NCBI RefSeq assembly: GCF_000179915.2
Contig: NC_014963.1
Location: 3,348,001-3,412,000, forward strand
Length of the DNA: 64,000 bases
Origin: Terriglobus saanensis SP1PR4
Lineage (GTDB): Bacteria > Acidobacteriota > Terriglobia > Terriglobales > Acidobacteriaceae
Direction of reading: 5' to 3'
Shown piece by piece: positions 59,352 through 64,000 of this stretch; positions within the stretch are counted from its first letter, which is position 1; each line of letters starts with the position of its first letter. The notes beneath the pieces were generated by a model that worked only from the letters and a program-made list of their open reading frames with translations, did not search any database and had not been told where the DNA came from. Position numbers and translations under genes: made by a program.

Positions 59352-62300
59352 TTAGAAAAGGAAACGCAGCGCCATCTGCATCTGGCGTTCAGATGCCTGG
59401 CGGGTTGCAGTAACACGACCGAAGTTGCCATCCGTCGGATTCGTCGTCGGATTGGTGAACTGCGGCGTGTTGGTCACATTGAAGACCTCCGCACGAAGCT
59501 CCGTCTTGATACGCTCCGTGAAATTGAGCGTCTTGAAGAGAGAGACATCGCCCGTGGCAAGACCAGGACCGAAGAACTGGTTCCGGCCCGTGTTGCCTTG
59601 TCGATTGACAGGAACGACTTTAGAAAACGCACTCGTGTCGAAATACGTGCCCGTGATACTGTGCGCGAACGTGACTGGCTTGACCGCATCGGCACGAATC
59701 GAAACGCCGCCGCCGAAGGTTGGGAAGGTAACAGAGAAGGGCGAACCCGTCTCCAGCTGGACAACGGTATTCATCTGCCAGCCCCCCACCAACAGATCCA
59801 GACCGCGATTCATGTTGTTCCCGAACATCCGTCCCTTGCCAACCGGCAGATCGAACAGAGCGCTCGAAACAAACACGTGACGCTGGTCCAGGGTGGAGTT
59901 TCCCTTGTTCAGAGTGTGGTCGTAGAAGTACAGATCGCTGACAGCAGAGAAGCCGATATAACCGTTGGTGTTGTCGATATTGTGCGACCAGGTATAGGAC
60001 GTCGTAAGCGTCAGACCCTTGGCCGCACGATAGTTCAACTGTGCCTGCAGGCTGTTGTAGTGCGAGACGCCGTCGTTCAGGTTGTAGACCACCTGTCCCA
60101 GGTTCGGGAAAGCGTTCGGTCCTGTCGAACCGAAGGGCTTGGTGTTGTAGTTATATCCGGTAGCCAGATGCGTTCCCAGATTTCCAACATACCCAACCGT
60201 AGCTACAGTGCGGTTTCCAAACTGCTGCTGCAACTGCAGATCGTACTGCTGAACCGAGGGCAGCTTCGCCGAACGATTGACCGCGAAGACGTTGATGCCT
60301 GCCGGAGGGTTAGTGCGATCGAAGTTGGGCGTGCCAGGAAGCGGCAAGGGATTCGTCGCTGCCGTGCTGATGAGCGATCCGTTCACCGCGTTCTGTCCCG
60401 TAAATGTAATACGGTAACCGCTGCTGGCAAAATAGCTTGTGCTGCCACCGAAGGGAACTTGCTGGCCCAGCTGGTTATCGATCCCACCGCGATCCAGGAA
60501 GTAGAAGATGCCGTAGCCGCCACGGAGAACCGTTTTGCCCTGACCGTAGACGTCATAGCTGAAACCGACGCGCGGTGCAAAGTTCGTATAGCGCTGATCG
60601 ATGATGGAGCGAGGCACACCGTTCTGCCCAGCCAGGTCGATGAAACCGGACGTAGGGTTCAGTGCCGCCTGCCGATTCTGCTGCTCCGTCGGATAAGTGA
60701 TCAGGTCATAGCGGAATCCGAGGTTCAAAACGAGCTTGCTGTTTACCTTCCAGTCGTCCTGTATAAACGCACCTACTTCGTAGTTGCGCGTTCCGAAGAG
60801 ACCAGTCTGCGCGCCGATGCTGTAGTTGTCCACAAAACCCGCAAGCAGTTCCGAAACTTCATAGCCGGTAAAGTCGCCGTTTCCAATCTGGAAGAAGCCC
60901 TTTCCGGAGATAGGACGGAAGAAGGCGACGTCGCGACGAATGCCGCTGCCGCCGATCTTGAAGGTGTGATGACGTAGTGTGTACGTCACTGCATCGTTGA
61001 TCTGGTAGGTGTTCTCCGGAACCACGTAGCTTCCGTAATCGCCCGTGTACTCAATCTGGTTCTGGTTACCGCCGATCAGAGCGCCGCCGCCCAGATCCGG
61101 GGTGCGATTCGCATTGACGATACCCAGGTTTGCCGAAATCGGCGTGTTGGAAAAGACCGGGCGGTTGGCAAAGGTGTAACGGTTATATCCGGCACGGAAC
61201 TCGTTGATCACGTTCGCAGAAAAAGTATGCGTCTCGCCGATCGCATAGCCACGGCCGTGAACATAGCTGACACCGGAAGCGAATCCTGCAGGCAGCGTGG
61301 AAAACCGCGAGGTGCGGGAGAAGTTGCTGTTGTCGTAGATGAACCGCGCAAACAAGCGATCCTTGCCGGTCGCGTTGTAGTCCAGACGGCCGTCGATCGT
61401 GTTGTTGTGCGTAATGTTGGTGCGGATGGTGCGGTAGTTGTTCTGTGTGCCATTCACCAGACCGGGCAGGTTGGGCAGCGGGTAGGCATTGAGATAGGCC
61501 ACTGCCGCACTGTTTAAACGCCCTGCAGGGATCTTGTTGCCTGCAAATTGCTGGCAGGTGTTTGGATCATAGATACCGCCGTTGACTACCACGGTAGGAG
61601 CGGCATTCGCGACGCCGCAAATCGACGGTGCCATCGTGGAGCCCTGTCCTAGCAGCTCGGTAAAGTCGCCGGTACGCATCAGAGCTGTAGGCACGGTAAC
61701 GATCTCAGGATTGAGAGGCTGATTCTCTCGCACACCCTGGTAGTCGCCGAAGAGGAAGAGTCGATCCTTAAGAAGCGGTCCGCCTGCCGATCCGCCAAAC
61801 GTATTGCGTTTGAAGGGGAGCACAGGCGCAACGCTTGCCCCTTGAAAACGATAGTTCGGGCTGGCGTCGAAGAGGCTGGAGCGTGCGAACCAGAATGCGG
61901 AACCGTGAATGGAGTTGGTTCCGGATTTGATCGAGCTCTGAACGATCGAACCACCCGCCCGGCCAAACTCCGCCGGAGCCGTGCTGGTGTTCACACGGAA
62001 CTCTTCCGTTCCTTCGATGTTCGGGAAGAAGTCCAGTGTGTTGACCAGTGATTCGTTGTTGTCGATACCGTCGAGGATAAAGTTGTTCGCCTGGGGACGA
62101 AGACCGTTGCTCGAAAGCGATCCACCGCCGCCGGACGCGTTACGGAACGTCTCGGCATCCCCGTTCACACCGGAGGCGCCATTGCCATAGTTTCCGCGCG
62201 TGACACCTGGCGTCAGTAGAGCCAACTGAGTGAAGTTTCGCCCATTGAGGGGGAGCTCCGTGATCTGGCGTCCCTGAATGACCTCGCCGACGGACGACGT

Positions 62301-62720
62301 GGCTGCGTCGACCAGGGGAGCTTCGGAGGTAACCTCAATGGTTGTGTTCTCGGAACCTACCGTAAGCGCAAAGCTGAGGGTCTGCACCTGAGAAACCTGC
62401 AGGTTGAAACTCTGCACCGCAGACGTAAAACCCGCCTTTGAGACAGTGACCTTATAGCTTCCGCGCGGAAGAGCGGGAGCGTTGTAGTTGCCGCTGTCGT
62501 CGGCCAGGATGGCCGTGGTGGCGGACGTTTCGGTGTTGACGATGGTGATGGACGCGCCGGGTACGACCGCTCCGGTGGAATCAGTGATGACGCCATTCAC
62601 GCGACCGGTATCTGTCTGTGCGAGAAGGCGCGACTGTGTGCCAAGGATCAAGGAGAGAATGACGACGGCCACGCCCAAAATACGGCTGACCGGGCTTCTC
62701 ATCTTATAAGGGGTGTTCAT
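59352..62720 (-). CDS. TonB-dependent receptor, Oar-like
   Basis: Complete outer-membrane receptor of 1,122 residues. The ATG at 62720 follows GGAGG at nine bases; a signal peptide (LGVAVVILSLILGTQSRLLAQ) is followed by the carboxypeptidase-regulatory-like domain (GRVNGVITDSTGAVVPGASI), a plug with QITELPLNGRNFTQLALLTPGV (the ELPLNGRNF phrase is typical of this family) and a barrel that ends MALRFLF with a terminal phenylalanine. The amylase gene directly downstream makes alpha-glucans a plausible cargo. It is divergent from the winged-helix regulator at 62973, a likely control protein. Its upstream region carries the sequence block shared with the TonB gene at 16253. Confidence 0.95.
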   Translation of the reverse strand: MNTPYKMRSPVSRILGVAVVILSLILGTQSRLLAQTDTGRVNGVITDSTGAVVPGASITIVNTETSATTAILADDSGNYNAPALPRGSYKVTVSKAGFTSAVQSFNLQVSQVQTLSFALTVGSENTTIEVTSEAPLVDAATSSVGEVIQGRQITELPLNGRNFTQLALLTPGVTRGNYGNGASGVNGDAETFRNASGGGGSLSSNGLRPQANNFILDGIDNNESLVNTLDFFPNIEGTEEFRVNTSTAPAEFGRAGGSIVQSSIKSGTNSIHGSAFWFARSSLFDASPNYRFQGASVAPVLPFKRNTFGGSAGGPLLKDRLFLFGDYQGVRENQPLNPEIVTVPTALMRTGDFTELLGQGSTMAPSICGVANAAPTVVVNGGIYDPNTCQQFAGNKIPAGRLNSAAVAYLNAYPLPNLPGLVNGTQNNYRTIRTNITHNNTIDGRLDYNATGKDRLFARFIYDNSNFSRTSRFSTLPAGFASGVSYVHGRGYAIGETHTFSANVINEFRAGYNRYTFANRPVFSNTPISANLGIVNANRTPDLGGGALIGGNQNQIEYTGDYGSYVVPENTYQINDAVTYTLRHHTFKIGGSGIRRDVAFFRPISGKGFFQIGNGDFTGYEVSELLAGFVDNYSIGAQTGLFGTRNYEVGAFIQDDWKVNSKLVLNLGFRYDLITYPTEQQNRQAALNPTSGFIDLAGQNGVPRSIIDQRYTNFAPRVGFSYDVYGQGKTVLRGGYGIFYFLDRGGIDNQLGQQVPFGGSTSYFASSGYRITFTGQNAVNGSLISTAATNPLPLPGTPNFDRTNPPAGINVFAVNRSAKLPSVQQYDLQLQQQFGNRTVATVGYVGNLGTHLATGYNYNTKPFGSTGPNAFPNLGQVVYNLNDGVSHYNSLQAQLNYRAAKGLTLTTSYTWSHNIDNTNGYIGFSAVSDLYFYDHTLNKGNSTLDQRHVFVSSALFDLPVGKGRMFGNNMNRGLDLLVGGWQMNTVVQLETGSPFSVTFPTFGGGVSIRADAVKPVTFAHSITGTYFDTSAFSKVVPVNRQGNTGRNQFFGPGLATGDVSLFKTLNFTERIKTELRAEVFNVTNTPQFTNPTTNPTDGNFGRVTATRQASERQMQMALRFLF

Positions 62721-62871
62721 AAACTAAAGCCTCCAGGAAGAAACATCGGTCCGGGTCTTTTCACGGGCCGATTGCTTCACCGGGACTAACACTCGTCATT
62801 CTGCAGAGATCACCGCAATCTTCTTCGTTTCCTTTGTCTTTCTTTTTTAGATCAACACTTTCATCAAATCA

Positions 62872-62900
62872 AATCAATCACTTAGCAGCTTCCCATCGAT
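62872..62900 (-). promoter_or_regulatory. Element shared by two TonB receptor upstream regions
   Basis: On the plus strand AATCAATCACTTAG, three bases, CTTCCCATCGAT; partner of the block at 20042-20069. It lies about 150 bases before the TonB start and 70 bases before the divergent regulator, in an AT-rich stretch. Confidence 0.4.
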
Positions 62901-62972
62901 CGATTTGTATCTCTGTAATAATGTTTATTGATCCGCTAGCCCTCCTTCCCGGGGCCTATCCGCTCTTTCTTT

Positions 62973-64000
62973 ATGACGAGTAATTCGCTCCAAGCCCGCA
63001 TCGCTTTCGGCCTGTTTGAGGCCGACCTGACTTCGGGAGAGCTGTACAAAGCGGGCTTTCGCGTAAAGCTTCAAAGTCAGCCCTTCCGCGTCCTGATGGC
63101 CCTGGTGGAACGCCCAGGAGAGGTGGTCACGCGCGAGGAGCTTCAGCTTCGCCTCTGGGGCAAAGATACGACCGTCGATTTCGACCATTCCCTCGGAACA
63201 GCGATTAATAAGATAAGAGAAGCCCTCGGGGACTCCGCCGAGAACCCTCGTTTTGTAGAAACCCTGGCGAAGCGCGGCTACCGATTCATCGCACCGGTCA
63301 CTCTCCCCCCGAACTCGGTCTCTCAGGAGACGCCCGAAGTTCTTCCCGCAGCTTCCCCAACACCGACCTCAACCGATGTGCCGCCTTTTTACCCTCCCAC
63401 CATGATCGAAGCTTCTCCGACGGGGGCACACGGAATTTCGCCAGGCGAAATTCTGTCCCGGCGGATCCAGACCCGATACCTGCTCGCCGGAGGAGTCGCT
63501 CTCGTTGTTGTAATCGCCGGAGCTTTCTTTCTCGGTGCGGGGCGGGAGCAGGTGCTCGTTCCAAAACTTCGCCAGATCACGCACGATGGCCATATTCTCC
63601 CCGGATCGCGTGCCATGGAGGCCTTCCCCGCAGTCGTTACCGACGGAGTCCACCTTTTTACCTCCGATGTGCAGGAAGGCAAAGTGGAACTCGTCCAGAT
63701 TTCGACCGTCTCGGGAGACGCAAAGCCCCTGGGGATTCCGGACGAGGTCATGGGACCGTCCGTGGGCGATATCTCGCCCGATGGATCGAGGCTCCTGATA
63801 CGGAGCCACCTCTCGAATGAATCGGAGCAACCTCTTTGGATGGTTCCCGTGGGTGGCGGATCGGCCCAGCGGGTGCCGAATGTGCTGGCGCATGACGCCA
63901 CATGGATGCCAAACGGAGAAGATGTCCTCTTCGCTGCGGAAGAGAAGCTTTTCGTCGCCCACCTTAAAGACAGATCCATCGAGGAGATGGCAAAGCTGCC
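62973..64000 (+). CDS. Winged-helix regulator with membrane segment and TolB-like domain, C-terminus cut by window edge
   Basis: CadC-like one-component regulator, open to the right edge (342 codons seen). The N-terminal winged helix covers about residues 8-105 (FGLFEADLTSGELYKAGFRV, QPFRVLMALVERPGEVVT, HSLGTAINKIREALGD, GYRFIAPV). A proline-rich linker is followed by one membrane helix (YLLAGGVALVVVIAGAFFLGA, about 167-187), and then a periplasmic domain that begins like a TolB/WD40-type propeller (QITHDGHILPGSRAMEAFPAVVTDGVHLF, GDISPDGSRLLIRS). The DNA-binding domain is clearly related to that of the protein at 11416. No strong ribosome binding site is seen at the ATG at 62973. Divergent from the TonB receptor gene, which is a likely target. 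Confidence 0.88.
   Translation, partial: MTSNSLQARIAFGLFEADLTSGELYKAGFRVKLQSQPFRVLMALVERPGEVVTREELQLRLWGKDTTVDFDHSLGTAINKIREALGDSAENPRFVETLAKRGYRFIAPVTLPPNSVSQETPEVLPAASPTPTSTDVPPFYPPTMIEASPTGAHGISPGEILSRRIQTRYLLAGGVALVVVIAGAFFLGAGREQVLVPKLRQITHDGHILPGSRAMEAFPAVVTDGVHLFTSDVQEGKVELVQISTVSGDAKPLGIPDEVMGPSVGDISPDGSRLLIRSHLSNESEQPLWMVPVGGGSAQRVPNVLAHDATWMPNGEDVLFAAEEKLFVAHLKDRSIEEMAKL

Noticed and set aside
59286-60977. Open frame of 563 codons on the plus strand
   Set aside because: It is antisense to the TonB receptor gene, is extremely rich in arginine and isoleucine, and has no domain features; a shadow of codon bias.
1-64000. Mobile elements, prophage, defence islands
   Set aside because: No transposase, integrase, restriction, toxin-antitoxin or Cas-like protein was recognised, and no terminal inverted repeats were noticed.

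Overview
The window looks like chromosome from a soil or plant-litter acidobacterium (Acidobacteriota, class Terriglobia, relatives of Terriglobus, Granulicella or Edaphobacter). This is inferred from gene content: four very large Oar-like TonB-dependent receptors with an N-terminal carboxypeptidase-regulatory-like domain and no SusD partner, two membrane-anchored winged-helix regulators (one continuing into a propeller-like domain), and many exported sugar enzymes. No rRNA, tRNA, insertion sequence, prophage or CRISPR array was seen. Coding density is high and base composition looks even by eye.

Layout. 1-12.3 kb: a mannoside locus with a TonB receptor (partial), GH38 alpha-mannosidase, glutathione-independent formaldehyde dehydrogenase-like enzyme, GH2 beta-mannosidase/exo-glucosaminidase-like enzyme and a membrane-bound winged-helix regulator. 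12.4-14.4 kb: a compact envelope-lipid operon (START-like exported protein, CDP-alcohol phosphatidyltransferase, GtrA). 14.4-26 kb, minus strand: a MacB/Lol-type ABC pair, two TonB receptors and a GH36 alpha-galactosidase. 26-34.4 kb: Tat-exported Gfo/Idh/MocA oxidoreductase, M81/MlrC-like protein, two MFS transporters, a NagB-like protein and a LacI regulator. 34.4-40.3 kb: a five-gene minus-strand operon whose products all carry export signals (amidohydrolase, DUF6807, Gfo/Idh/MocA, diheme cytochrome c, PQQ dehydrogenase), facing a divergent IclR regulator. 41.3-50.2 kb: DapA-like lyase, SDR-like protein, atypical Gfo/Idh/MocA protein, SSS symporter, a second NagB-like protein, two Tat-exported TIM-barrel isomerases and a second LacI regulator. 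50.2-57.4 kb: OprB-like porin, Old Yellow Enzyme, thioredoxin 2, an MGH1-like glycosidase, a tandem VOC protein and a DUF899 protein. 57.4-64 kb: GH13 amylase, TonB receptor and the start of another winged-helix regulator.

How the parts fit. Outer-membrane receptors and a porin would bring in oligosaccharides. Exported glycosidases trim them. Exported oxidoreductases and TIM-barrel enzymes would then oxidise or rearrange sugars in the periplasm, and SSS and MFS carriers would take products into the cytoplasm, where NagB-like and DapA-like enzymes act. The most informative non-coding signal is a 14-bp LacI-type operator (TGCAACCGCTTGCA or a one-base variant) found four times, always in intergenic DNA. 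It links the 26-kb and 44-48-kb clusters into one probable regulon. A second LacI-type operator pair (CGGCAWCGTTGCCA) lies between the first TonB receptor and the alpha-mannosidase. Substrates of the 26-50 kb system cannot be read from sequence; an oxidised or amino-sugar pathway is the working inference.
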